The notes: generated from the sequence alone by a model not told the origin. Shown: positions 1 through 6,236, counted from the first letter of the stretch. The stretch: DNA of 6,824 nt from Hyphomicrobiales bacterium (GCA_017305815.1 JAFKJZ010000511.1:1-6824); one strand, 5' to 3'. Numbers and translations: made by a program.

Positions 1-1214
1 CTTCCCGGCTCCAGCAGGAACTGGCGGGCGAGGCGCGCGGTCTTCGCCTCCAGCGGCGCGCGCTTCGCCGGATCGGCGATCCGTTCGAAATCGGCGTTGT
101 GCGCGAAGCCGAGGATGCGGCGGATCGTCTTGACGCCGGCATAGGCGATCGCGTCGGCGAAGATGCGATCGAGCAAGCGCGTGCGCGCCGCGTCCAGCGC
201 CGCCGCATCGCCGGGGCCGAACATCGCGGCCGGATAGGCGTCGCCCGCGGCCTTCGTCTCCCAGAGCGCGCGGAAGCGGCCGGCGAACGCGTTCCAGTAG
301 ACCGGCACCTGATCGAGCACCCAGTCCGCCGTTTCGCGCCGGTCGTCGGCCGCGGTGGCGTGGCCGGGCTGGGCGATGAAGTTCATCACCAGATTGGCGA
401 TGAAGGCGCCGACATCGAACCCGATCGGGCCGAGGATCGCGAATTCGGGGTCCATGACACGCGTGTCGGACTCGGTGACCATCACGGAGCCGGTATGCAG
501 GTCGCCATGGATCAGCGCCTGACCATCGGTCAGGAAGCGCCAGCCCCAGTCAGCGACGGTCGTCTTCAGCGCCGAATCCGCGCGGAATTCGCGCGCCAGA
601 TCATCGAGATGCGGGCTGGTCCAGCGATTGCGCGACGACGAGCCGAGCGGATCGGTGAACACGACCTCGGCGGTGATGCGCAGCAGCGACGTGTTCCTCG
701 CGAAGATCGACGCCCACTCCGCCTTCTCCTCGATCGTCGCGCCGAGATCGGAGGTCGCAAACGTCGCCCGCGCCGTGAACTCGCCGACGTCGCGCGCGGC
801 GTTCGGATAGCGCCGTCCTTCGATCAGGCCGCGCCGCAGGATGATGTGCGGCGCGAGCTTCTCCATCACGATGGCATAGAGCGCCGGCTCGTAGTGATGG
901 AAGGCCGGCACCAGCCCCGCCGCCACGGGCGCGACGGCGCGATAATAGGCCTGCTCAAAGAAGGCGCGGTCGAGCGGCAGCGGCCAGCTCTCGCCGGCGG
1001 CCCGGACATAGGGCAGCGATTGCTTGACGCAGAGCGAGCCGTCCGGCCCGTCGACGAGGAAGACGAGATTGAGATTGCCGTCGCCGACCTCGATCACCTG
1101 CCAGCCCGACGGATCGCCGCCGAGCTGCGTGCGCAGCGGCGCGATGCCGGCCAGGAAATCGCGGACCGAGTCCTCGTTGAACGAAAAGTAGCCGGGCGGG
1201 GTGTCGAGCGGCAT
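1..1214 (-). CDS. mtnK: S-methyl-5-thioribose kinase, 3' end cut by window
   Basis: This cytoplasmic enzyme phosphorylates 5-methylthioribose with ATP to methylthioribose-1-phosphate, the entry step of the kinase branch of methionine salvage. The reverse strand reads open from ATG at 1214 through 404 codons to the window edge with no stop; the family is usually slightly longer, so little is missing. Visible marks are a glycine-rich GDGNLNLVF loop at residues 44-52, the ATP-site lysine in VKQSLPYVR (Lys64), the kinase-fold catalytic motif HGDLHTGS (236-243) and the metal-binding DPEF (255-258). HGDLHTGS is diagnostic for MtnK within the choline-kinase-like fold. A GAAGG site sits 6 bases before the ATG. 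It lies 108 bases downstream of the substrate-binding protein gene on the same strand, so the two are probably co-transcribed, and divergent from mtnB-mtnD. mtnA may follow beyond the window; that part is inference. Confidence 0.95.
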   Translation of the reverse strand, partial: MPLDTPPGYFSFNEDSVRDFLAGIAPLRTQLGGDPSGWQVIEVGDGNLNLVFLVDGPDGSLCVKQSLPYVRAAGESWPLPLDRAFFEQAYYRAVAPVAAGLVPAFHHYEPALYAIVMEKLAPHIILRRGLIEGRRYPNAARDVGEFTARATFATSDLGATIEEKAEWASIFARNTSLLRITAEVVFTDPLGSSSRNRWTSPHLDDLAREFRADSALKTTVADWGWRFLTDGQALIHGDLHTGSVMVTESDTRVMDPEFAILGPIGFDVGAFIANLVMNFIAQPGHATAADDRRETADWVLDQVPVYWNAFAGRFRALWETKAAGDAYPAAMFGPGDAAALDAARTRLLDRIFADAIAYAGVKTIRRILGFAHNADFERIADPAKRAPLEAKTARLARQFLLEPG

Positions 1215-1268
1215 GGCGGGCCTTCGTCGCTGCGGGCCCGCGCAGCAGGCCCCGGATGCTTCCAGATA

Positions 1269-1310
1269 CGGCAAAGCCCCCTTCCGGCCAAACGGAAGGG
1301 GGCTTTGCCG
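1269..1310 (-). repeat. Perfect 18-bp inverted repeat between SBP gene and mtnK
   Basis: The arms 1269-1286 and 1293-1310 are exact reverse complements of 18 bases separated by a 6-base loop (1287-1292). The element starts 13 bases after the stop codon of the substrate-binding protein gene and lies 55 bases before mtnK. No run of U follows the stem in the reading direction (next bases TATCTGG), so it is not a textbook intrinsic terminator. Such hairpins after binding-protein genes commonly protect the upstream message from 3' exonucleases or partly attenuate read-through, giving more binding protein than downstream product. That role is inferred here. Confidence 0.85.
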
Positions 1311-1322
1311 GCTTGCGGTGAC

Positions 1323-2366
1323 TCAGTTGGCGGGAATCCACGCCGCCGTGGCCGCATCGCTCTTGCCGAAGGCGGGGAGCTTGGCGTTCAGGTCCTCCAC
1401 CGTCTTGATGCCGGCATCGCGCAGATCCTTCTGCGTGATCAGCACCGGCTTGACGACGATGTTGTGGCCCGGATCCTCGCCGGCGATCAGCTTGGCGACG
1501 GCGCGCACCGAAACCTCGCCGACGACGGCGGGGTTGGTGGCGACGGTGGCGACCCACGGGCTGCCCTCAGCGGCGATCTCGGTGATGTCAGCGGTCGAAA
1601 CGTCGGCCGAGTAGATCTTCACCTTGTCGGAGATGCCGAGTTCGTCAGTGGCGAGCTTCACGCCGCGGGCGAATTCGTCATAGGGCGCGAACACGACGGA
1701 GATGTCGGGATTGGCCTGGAAGGCGGCCTTGGTCTGGTCGGCGGTCGACGAGGCGGTGGTGTCGTTCACCGCGCCCCAGCGCGCCTTCTCGACGATGCCG
1801 GCATTGGCCTTCTTCGTCTCTTCCCAGACCTCGTTGCGGCGGTCGAGCGGCGCGAAGCCGGCGACATAGACATAGCCGGCGTTGAACGCCTTGCCATTGT
1901 CGGAGATCGCCTGCTCGAGCGCGGTCTTGGCCAGCTCGTGGTCCGACTGCTCGACCTGCGGGATAGCCGGATTGCCGAGATCGACATCGAAGGCGACGAC
2001 CTTGATGCCGGCGTCGAGCGCCTTCTGCGCCACGTCCTTCAGCGATTCCGGCTGGCCGTGATCGATGATGATGCCCTGGACGCCGAGGTTGATCGCCTGC
2101 TCGACCTGCTCGCGCTGGGCGGCGGCGTCCTGGCGACCGGAGAAGATCTGCAGGTCGATGCCGAGGGCCTTGGCCTGCTTCTGCGCGCCAGCCTGGTAGG
2201 ACTGGAAGAAGTCGCCGGCGGAAATGAACGTCACCAGCGCCACCTTGACGCCGCCCTTGTCGAAGGGAGCGGGAGCGCCGGCGAGGCCCTCGCCATAGGC
2301 GGGCGCGCCGAGGAGGCTGGTCGCCAGCAGGCCCGCGCCGGCCAGGCCGATTGCAAAACGCTTCAT
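1323..2366 (-). CDS. Sugar-type ABC transporter substrate-binding protein (probable methylthioribose binding)
   Basis: This is a 347-residue periplasmic binding protein of the ribose/galactose-binding type (Peripla_BP_4 fold). A signal peptide is visible: basic MKR, a hydrophobic stretch to about residue 20, and a likely cleavage near Ala23-Gly25 (APAYG). The mature part begins with KVALVTFISAGDFFQSYQAG, the usual first strand and ligand loop, followed by GIIIDHGQPESLKDVAQKAL, VVAFDVDLGNPAI and VVFAPYDEFARGV, the typical two-lobe pattern. The ATG at 2366 has a GGGAGAG site 5 bases upstream. The gene is divergent from mtnB and followed by mtnK, so I infer that it captures methylthioribose or a related thio-pentose. 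The fold alone would equally allow ribose, xylose or AI-2-like ligands. No permease or ATPase gene is in the window; they may lie beyond mtnK. Confidence 0.85.
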   Translation of the reverse strand: MKRFAIGLAGAGLLATSLLGAPAYGEGLAGAPAPFDKGGVKVALVTFISAGDFFQSYQAGAQKQAKALGIDLQIFSGRQDAAAQREQVEQAINLGVQGIIIDHGQPESLKDVAQKALDAGIKVVAFDVDLGNPAIPQVEQSDHELAKTALEQAISDNGKAFNAGYVYVAGFAPLDRRNEVWEETKKANAGIVEKARWGAVNDTTASSTADQTKAAFQANPDISVVFAPYDEFARGVKLATDELGISDKVKIYSADVSTADITEIAAEGSPWVATVATNPAVVGEVSVRAVAKLIAGEDPGHNIVVKPVLITQKDLRDAGIKTVEDLNAKLPAFGKSDAATAAWIPAN

Positions 2367-2607
2367 CTATTCTCTCCCATGCGTCCCCAAGGACGGCTAC
2401 GATCCCGGCAACACGCAGCGCCCCGGCGGCGAAGTTGCAATTTCATTCTGATAGCGCGACGGCTGACGCGCACGGAACGAAGGATTTTCTCTTTATTCGG
2501 GACGGCTTGGGAAATTTGATCTACCCCACGCTTGCGCGCGCGTTTTAGTTAGTATGGTGGCGCCCGGCCCGCTTGCCGGGACCGTGCCTTTTAATGGAGT
2601 AGCGTGG
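2367..2607. promoter_or_regulatory. Divergent intergenic region of the salvage locus
   Basis: These 241 bases separate the leftward binding-protein gene from the rightward mtnB start at TTG 2608, so promoters for both transcripts should lie here. The centre (about 2440-2520) is more A/T-rich than the coding flanks. A possible rightward -10 (TAGTAT, 2550-2555) has no good -35 partner. I cannot assign a leftward promoter either. I looked for a SAM-II-like leader, expected in alphaproteobacterial methionine genes, and did not find its conserved GCUAAA-type segment. No clear operator palindrome was found apart from the mtnB leader hairpin. Confidence 0.5.
2563..2580 (+). other. Small hairpin in the mtnB leader
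   Basis: CCCGGC (2563-2568) and GCCGGG (2575-2580) form a 6-bp all-GC stem with a 6-base loop. A TTTT run occurs at 2589-2592 and the putative mtnB ribosome site at 2596-2599. If mtnB starts at TTG 2608 this hairpin is untranslated leader and could act in attenuation or RNA stability. If the upstream ATG 2554 is used, it is coding sequence. Functional meaning is uncertain, since short GC palindromes are common at this base composition. Confidence 0.35.
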
Positions 2608-3276
2608 TTGGCGCAGACGAGTTCCCTGAAATCCGAGCCGCTTGTCGCGGGAGGCGAGAGCGCCGAGGCGAAGGCCGTGGCCGGCGTCATCGCGGCCGGC
2701 CGAGCCAGCGCAGCGCGCCACTGGGTGCCGGCGACCTCCGGCAATTTTTCCGTCCGCATCGACGCCTGGACGATCGCGATCACGCGCTCGGGCGTCGACA
2801 AGGGCAACCTGCTCGCCTCCGACATCCTGATCCAGCCGCTCGGAGAAAAGCTGCTGCCGGGATCATCGGCCGAGGCGGAACTGCACACCGCGCTCTACAG
2901 CGAGCGGCCGGAGCTCGGAGCGATCTTCCACGTCCACAGCCCCGCCGCCACCGTGCTGTCGCGCCTGGCGCTGGCCGAGGGCAGCCTGCGGCTGACCGGC
3001 TGGGAACTGCAGAAGGCCCTTGTCGGCGTGCGCACGCATGAGGCGACGGTCGACGTTCCGGTCTTCGCCAACGACCAGGATATCAGCGCGCTTTCGGGCC
3101 GCGTGCTCGCGCGGCTGGCGCAGCCGGCCGGTGACGCCATCGCCGCGCCCGGCTATCTTCTCGCCGGACACGGCGTCTACGCTTGGGGCGCCACGGAATC
3201 CGATGCCGCCCGCCATCTCGAAGCGCTCGAAACGCTATTCGCGTTCGAGCTTTCCTACAGGAGGTTCACGCCATGA
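2608..3276 (+). CDS. mtnB: Methylthioribulose-1-phosphate dehydratase
   Basis: This class II aldolase-fold zinc enzyme dehydrates 5-methylthioribulose-1-phosphate to 2,3-diketo-5-methylthiopentyl-1-phosphate in methionine salvage. With the TTG start it has 222 residues, close to the usual size of about 200-220. Visible family marks are RHWVPATSGNFSVR (37-50), the SGVDKGNL phosphate-site segment (61-68), AEAELHTALY with the likely catalytic Glu91, the zinc ligands HVHS (His108, His110) and GHGVYAWG (His188). TTG 2608 is chosen because GGAG lies 8 bases upstream at 2596-2599 and homologues begin shortly before the VPATSGNFS motif. The alternative ATG 2554 (240 residues) has no ribosome site and adds an unconserved-looking tail. 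It overlaps mtnD by ATGA (3273-3276), so the pair is translationally coupled, and it diverges from the binding-protein and mtnK genes. Confidence 0.93.
   Translation: MAQTSSLKSEPLVAGGESAEAKAVAGVIAAGRASAARHWVPATSGNFSVRIDAWTIAITRSGVDKGNLLASDILIQPLGEKLLPGSSAEAELHTALYSERPELGAIFHVHSPAATVLSRLALAEGSLRLTGWELQKALVGVRTHEATVDVPVFANDQDISALSGRVLARLAQPAGDAIAAPGYLLAGHGVYAWGATESDAARHLEALETLFAFELSYRRFTP
3259..3264 (+). promoter_or_regulatory. Ribosome-binding site of mtnD inside mtnB
   Basis: A full AGGAGG lies within the last codons of mtnB, 8 bases before ATG 3273. It fixes the mtnD start there rather than at the in-frame ATG 3183, which would overlap mtnB by 94 bases and add 30 residues of arginine-rich shadow sequence. 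Confidence 0.85.
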
Positions 3277-3830
3277 CCACGCTGACCATCTATCCGGACA
3301 AGGATCCGGCCAACCCCGTCGCCGTCACGTCCGACCCGGTGGAAATCGCCGCCGAGCTGAACAAGGTCGGCGTTCTGTTCGAGCGCTGGAAGGCCGGCGC
3401 GGAGCTGGCCGCCAATGCCAGCCATGAAGACATCCTCGCCGCCTACAAGGCCGAGGTCGATCGGCTCTCCGCCGCAGAGGGCTACCAGACCATCGACGTG
3501 ATGCGCATCACGCCGGACAATCCGAACAAGCAGGCCATCCGCACCAAGTTCCTCGACGAGCACACGCATGACGAGGACGAGGTCCGCTTCTTCGTCGAGG
3601 GCTCCGGCGCGTTCTATCTGCATCTCGGCGACAAGGTGTACCGCGTCGTCTGCACGCGCGATGACCTGCTCTCGGTCCCGGCCGGCACGCTGCACTGGTT
3701 CGACATGGGCCCCGAGCCGAACTTCACCTGCATCCGCCTGTTCATCTCGCCGGATGGCTGGGTCGCGAACTTCACGGGCGACAAGATCGCTTCGACCATT
3801 CCCGCCTTCGGCGAACCCGTCGCGGCCTGA
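3273..3830 (+). CDS. mtnD: Acireductone dioxygenase
   Basis: This 185-residue cupin enzyme oxidises acireductone (1,2-dihydroxy-3-keto-5-methylthiopentene). With Fe2+ the product is 2-keto-4-methylthiobutyrate plus formate, the on-pathway route to methionine. With Ni2+ in known homologues the off-pathway products methylthiopropionate, CO and formate appear. The four metal ligands of the family are present: His97, His99 and Glu103 in EHTHDEDEVRFF, and His141 in PAGTLHWFDMG. The length matches bacterial ARD proteins. The gene starts within the mtnB stop (ATGA overlap) behind a strong AGGAGG. No mtnC or other pathway gene follows: a palindrome and then a convergent deaminase gene end the operon. 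Which metal is used in vivo cannot be told from sequence. Confidence 0.96.
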   Translation: MTTLTIYPDKDPANPVAVTSDPVEIAAELNKVGVLFERWKAGAELAANASHEDILAAYKAEVDRLSAAEGYQTIDVMRITPDNPNKQAIRTKFLDEHTHDEDEVRFFVEGSGAFYLHLGDKVYRVVCTRDDLLSVPAGTLHWFDMGPEPNFTCIRLFISPDGWVANFTGDKIASTIPAFGEPVAA

Positions 3831-3843
3831 TCCCGCTGAATAT

Positions 3844-3871
3844 CCCTCTCCCCCCGCCCGGCGGGAGAGGG
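3844..3871. terminator. Palindromic element between convergent mtnD and cdd
   Basis: CCCTCTCCC (3844-3852) pairs perfectly with GGGAGAGGG (3863-3871) around a 10-base C/G-rich loop. It starts 13 bases after the mtnD stop and ends 7 bases from the deaminase stop, an ideal spot for a bidirectional terminator or transcript-end stabiliser. Neither side has a strong U tract. Palindromes of this CCCTCTCCC/GGGAGAGGG kind are, from general knowledge, frequent dispersed intergenic repeats in Rhizobiales genomes, so it may be a repeat-family copy reused as a terminator. Confidence 0.7.
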
Positions 3872-3878
3872 CATCCAT

Positions 3879-4853
3879 TCAAGAGAGAACCTCCCAGGCC
3901 ACCCGCCTGAAGGCGGCCTTAGGCGCCACGGTCGCCAGCAGGTTCGGCAGATCGGCCGCATAGTCGACCGCGCCTCGCTCGACGCCGCCCAGCACCGCCA
4001 GCTCTATATCCGCATAGGCCCGGCCGGCCGCGATCCAGTTGACCAAAGCCACCTGCAAGGGACCGAGGCTCGGGTTGAAGGCGGCATTTTCCAGCGCAGC
4101 CCCCGTGACGACCATTCCATCCGCCGATTTAAGGACGACCGCCGAAGGCGCTCGACTATAGGGAACATAGGCAAGCTGTCCGGCTGCCAGCAGCGCCGCC
4201 TCCATTTCCGGCGCATCGGAAATATCCGATCGCAGCACCCGCAGCGCCTGTCGCCCCCCGCCCTGCCCGACCGGCGTCACCCCCGCCTCGCCGAGATCCG
4301 CCGGCGAGAAAGCCCAGGGCAGCAGGTGCCGCAGTTCGACGCGGTGGCCCTGCATGGTGGTGATCGGGAGATCGAGACCGCCGCTGAACTCCGCCAGGAA
4401 CTGCCGGCAATGGCCGCAGGGCGGCGCCGCCTCCAGGGCGATCTCGGCGATCGACGTGCCGCGCGAAAAGGCGCGTGCCGACAGGAACTGCTCGCCATGG
4501 ATCGCCTCGCCGAGATTGGCGCCGGGAAACTCGACATTGCCACCGAGGATCAGATCGCCGGTCTCGCGTTCCAGCGCAACCGCGCCGATTGTAAAATGGG
4601 AGATCGGCGGCCGCGCCACGCCCCGCGCCAGGGGAACCAGCACGAGCATCAGCTCGGAAATGCCCGCGAGCCCGTGCCTAGCGACGAGATCCGCCGCCAG
4701 CGCGGCCGGCACGACCAGGCCGTCATGGGAATTTCGGCGCGGGGCGAGCGCATCCGTCACCTCGGCCGAGATCGCCGGCCCCTTGTCGCCAAGTAGCGAC
4801 TGGCACCGCAGGCCAATGGCCGGATCCGGCTGAAACCGATCGACTGCGATCAC
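3879..4853 (-). CDS. cdd: Cytidine deaminase, two-domain type
   Basis: This zinc hydrolase converts cytidine and deoxycytidine to uridine and deoxyuridine in pyrimidine salvage. At 324 residues it resembles the long dimeric E. coli type (about 294) with a catalytic and a degenerate second domain, not the short tetrameric type of about 130. The first domain shows the ribose-contacting Asn106/Glu108 in GGNVEFPG, the zinc and proton-shuttle motif IHGEQ (His119, Glu121) and PPCGHCRQF (Cys146, Cys149). The second domain (about 195-324) keeps the fold pattern (YVPYSRAPSAVVL, NPSLGPLQ) without zinc ligands, as expected. The usual alanine of HAE is glycine here, leaving the catalytic residues intact. 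The GTG start at 4853 is supported by AAGGAG 6 bases upstream. It converges on mtnD and diverges from the LacI-type gene. A functional link to methionine salvage is not evident. Confidence 0.93.
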   Translation of the reverse strand: MIAVDRFQPDPAIGLRCQSLLGDKGPAISAEVTDALAPRRNSHDGLVVPAALAADLVARHGLAGISELMLVLVPLARGVARPPISHFTIGAVALERETGDLILGGNVEFPGANLGEAIHGEQFLSARAFSRGTSIAEIALEAAPPCGHCRQFLAEFSGGLDLPITTMQGHRVELRHLLPWAFSPADLGEAGVTPVGQGGGRQALRVLRSDISDAPEMEAALLAAGQLAYVPYSRAPSAVVLKSADGMVVTGAALENAAFNPSLGPLQVALVNWIAAGRAYADIELAVLGGVERGAVDYAADLPNLLATVAPKAAFRRVAWEVLS

Positions 4854-4872
4854 CGCACGCTCCTTAGTAAAA

Positions 4873-4885
4873 ATCGAGAATCGAT
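4873..4885. repeat. Small inverted repeat upstream of cdd
   Basis: ATCGA-GAA-TCGAT is a perfect 5-bp inverted repeat with a 3-base centre, lying 8 bases upstream of the cdd Shine-Dalgarno site within the probable promoter. It could be a regulator site. It lacks the central CG usual for LacI/GalR operators, so binding by the neighbouring regulator is not clearly supported. Confidence 0.4.
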
Positions 4886-4968
4886 AACAATAGCTTGAAC
4901 AAAGCCGCCCGACCGTCCGGGAAACGCCGGAAAGACAGACGCATGGCCGCGCGAATCACGGACAAGTT

Positions 4969-4992
4969 TGCGTCATCGATCTTGCTGACGCA
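4969..4992. repeat. Inverted repeat, candidate operator
   Basis: TGCGTCA (4969-4975) and TGACGCA (4986-4992) are perfect 7-bp arms 10 bases apart. The right arm overlaps a possible -35 (TTGCTG, 4982-4987) for the LacI-type gene, about 200 bases before its start. The arm spacing (centres about 17 bases apart) would suit a dimeric DNA-binding protein contacting two turns. It could alternatively fold as a weak RNA hairpin. The binder is unknown. Confidence 0.45.
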
Positions 4993-5192
4993 GCCCCGAA
5001 GGGACTATCTCGCACTGTGCAATCAGGGCCGGGATCGGGCGGACCGGCTAGGTATAACCTGGAATTGTTCTCGCCTGACATGCGCACCACGAGTATATAT
5101 TTCGGCGCGGCATCCGACGAATCCGCCATGGTTCCCGGGATCCAGCAGACGGGAATCCAACGCCGTCGGACAGGGGCGATCTCGGAGGCGCG

Positions 5193-6230
5193 ATGAACGA
5201 CAAGCCGGATCCACCGACGCGAAGGCATGCGACGCTGAAGGATGTCGCCGAGGCCTGCGGGCTGTCGGTCGCCACCGTCTCGCGCTACCTGAACCGGTCG
5301 ATCAAGCTGCCGCCCGCCACGATCGGGCGGATCGACGCCGCGATCGCGGCCCTGAATTACCAGCCCAACCAGCACGCCCGCAGCCTCAGTCTCGGACGCT
5401 CCGAGACGATCGGGCTCGTGGTTCCCGATATCTCCAATCCCTATTTCGCGCATCTCGCCGCATCGGTCGAACAGGCCGCTTCCGAGTTCGGGCTCGGCCT
5501 GGTGCTCTGCCCGACACTGAGCCGGACCGACCGCGAGATCGACTATCTGGGCCGGCTGGCCCGCCGCCATGTCGATGGGCTGCTCTTCGCCACCAACAAT
5601 GGCGACGATCCCGCGCTGGGCCGCGCGCTGCAGGGCACCTCGACAGTCGTGCTGGTCGACGACGACATCATCGGCGCCCGCGCGCCGACGATCATGGCCG
5701 ACAGCGACCAGGGCGGCTTCCTCGCCGCCCGTCACCTGATCGAAATGGGCCATCGCCGGCTCGGCTATGTCGGCGGGCCAGCAGGGCTTTCGAGCAGCCG
5801 GGGCCGCCTCGGCGGCTTTCGCCGCGCCGTGGCGGCCTCGGAACGGCCGGTGGCGATCGCGGCCGAAATCCAGGGCCCCTATTCGTCCGAGCATGGCCGG
5901 CTCGCGGCGGGACAGATCCTGGCGCTCGATCCGGTGCCGAGCGCCGTCTTCGCCGCGAGCGACGAGATTGTGCTCGGGCTCTTGTCCGTGTTCAAACAGC
6001 GTGGGGTGAGAGTCGGCACCGACATCTCTGTCGTCGCCTTTGACGACGTCGGTCCGCTGCAACTGTTCGATCCGCCGCTGACGGCGATCCGCCAGCCCGT
6101 CGAAAGACTGGGCCGGCGCGCCGTGGAGATGGTGCTCGACCTGATCAAGGGCGAGATGCGGGAGCCCGTGAGCGAGGTGCTGCCGGTCGAACTGATCATC
6201 CGCGAATCCGTCAAGCCGCCTCGTTCTTGA
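5193..6230 (+). CDS. LacI/GalR-family transcriptional regulator
   Basis: This 345-residue regulator has the full family layout. The N-terminal helix-turn-helix (residues 14-34) reads TLKDVAEACGLSVATVSRYLN, with Val-Ala at the base-reading positions as in GalR. The hinge YQPNQHARSLSLG (56-68) carries the minor-groove leucine Leu65. A periplasmic-binding-protein-like effector domain follows from about residue 72: IGLVVPDISNPYF, GHRRLGYVGGPAG, SSSRGRLGGF with the usual ligand-contact arginine, VFAASDEIVLG and VVAFDDVGPLQLFDPPLTAIRQP. The length is normal and the ligand is likely a sugar or sugar-like metabolite, which cannot be named from sequence. The ATG has GGAGG 4 bases upstream. The GATase1-like gene begins 22 bases after the stop, suggesting co-transcription and that the regulator controls its own carbohydrate-related operon. 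Confidence 0.95.
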   Translation: MNDKPDPPTRRHATLKDVAEACGLSVATVSRYLNRSIKLPPATIGRIDAAIAALNYQPNQHARSLSLGRSETIGLVVPDISNPYFAHLAASVEQAASEFGLGLVLCPTLSRTDREIDYLGRLARRHVDGLLFATNNGDDPALGRALQGTSTVVLVDDDIIGARAPTIMADSDQGGFLAARHLIEMGHRRLGYVGGPAGLSSSRGRLGGFRRAVAASERPVAIAAEIQGPYSSEHGRLAAGQILALDPVPSAVFAASDEIVLGLLSVFKQRGVRVGTDISVVAFDDVGPLQLFDPPLTAIRQPVERLGRRAVEMVLDLIKGEMREPVSEVLPVELIIRESVKPPRS

Positions 6231-6236
6231 GGCGGC
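6215..6236 (+). other. Stem-loop spanning the LacI-type stop codon
   Basis: GCCGCCTC (6215-6222) and GAGGCGGC (6229-6236) form a perfect 8-bp stem with a 6-base loop. The stem covers the TGA stop of the regulator gene and ends 16 bases before the next ATG, close to that gene's ribosome site (GGGGG, 6243-6247). There is no U tract, so full termination is unlikely. Partial attenuation or lowered coupling between the two genes is possible. Confidence 0.5.

Larger units (their letters stand above)
4854..5192. promoter_or_regulatory. Non-coding divergent region between cdd and the LacI-type gene
   Basis: No protein-like frame is visible in these 339 bases. An A/T-rich stretch (4864-4902) directly upstream of cdd probably carries its promoter; the AAGGAG at 4860-4865 (reverse strand) is its ribosome site. 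For the rightward gene, two weak sigma70-like candidates exist: TTGCTG (4982-4987) with TATCTC (5006-5011), 18 apart, overlapping an inverted repeat; and CTGACA (5075-5080) with TATATT (5096-5101), 15 apart. GGAGG at 5184-5188 serves the LacI-type ATG. Promoter choice is uncertain. Confidence 0.5.

Noticed and set aside
99..2519. Very long rightward open frame (806 codons) across mtnK and the binding-protein gene
   Set aside because: It is antisense to two well-supported genes, arginine/aspartate-rich with no family motif, and spans the noncoding hairpin region. Such frames arise from GC-rich third positions in the opposite strand.
2367..2607. Possible SAM-II or other methionine-related riboswitch before mtnB
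   Set aside because: The conserved pairing and GCUAAA-type segment of SAM-II were not found, and no other SAM or SAH aptamer pattern was recognised by eye; a covariance-model search would decide.
3183..3272. Upstream extension of mtnD from ATG 3183
   Set aside because: The extra 30 residues are an out-of-frame reading of mtnB; AGGAGG and the family N-terminus place the start at 3273.
4854..5192. A classic LacI/GalR operator with central CG near the regulator
   Set aside because: No symmetric AAnCGnTT-like site was seen; the inverted repeats present have other centres.
4895..6043. Rightward 382-codon frame overlapping the LacI-type gene
   Set aside because: The product is an arginine/proline-rich shadow of the regulator in another frame; the regulator has complete family motifs and a ribosome site.
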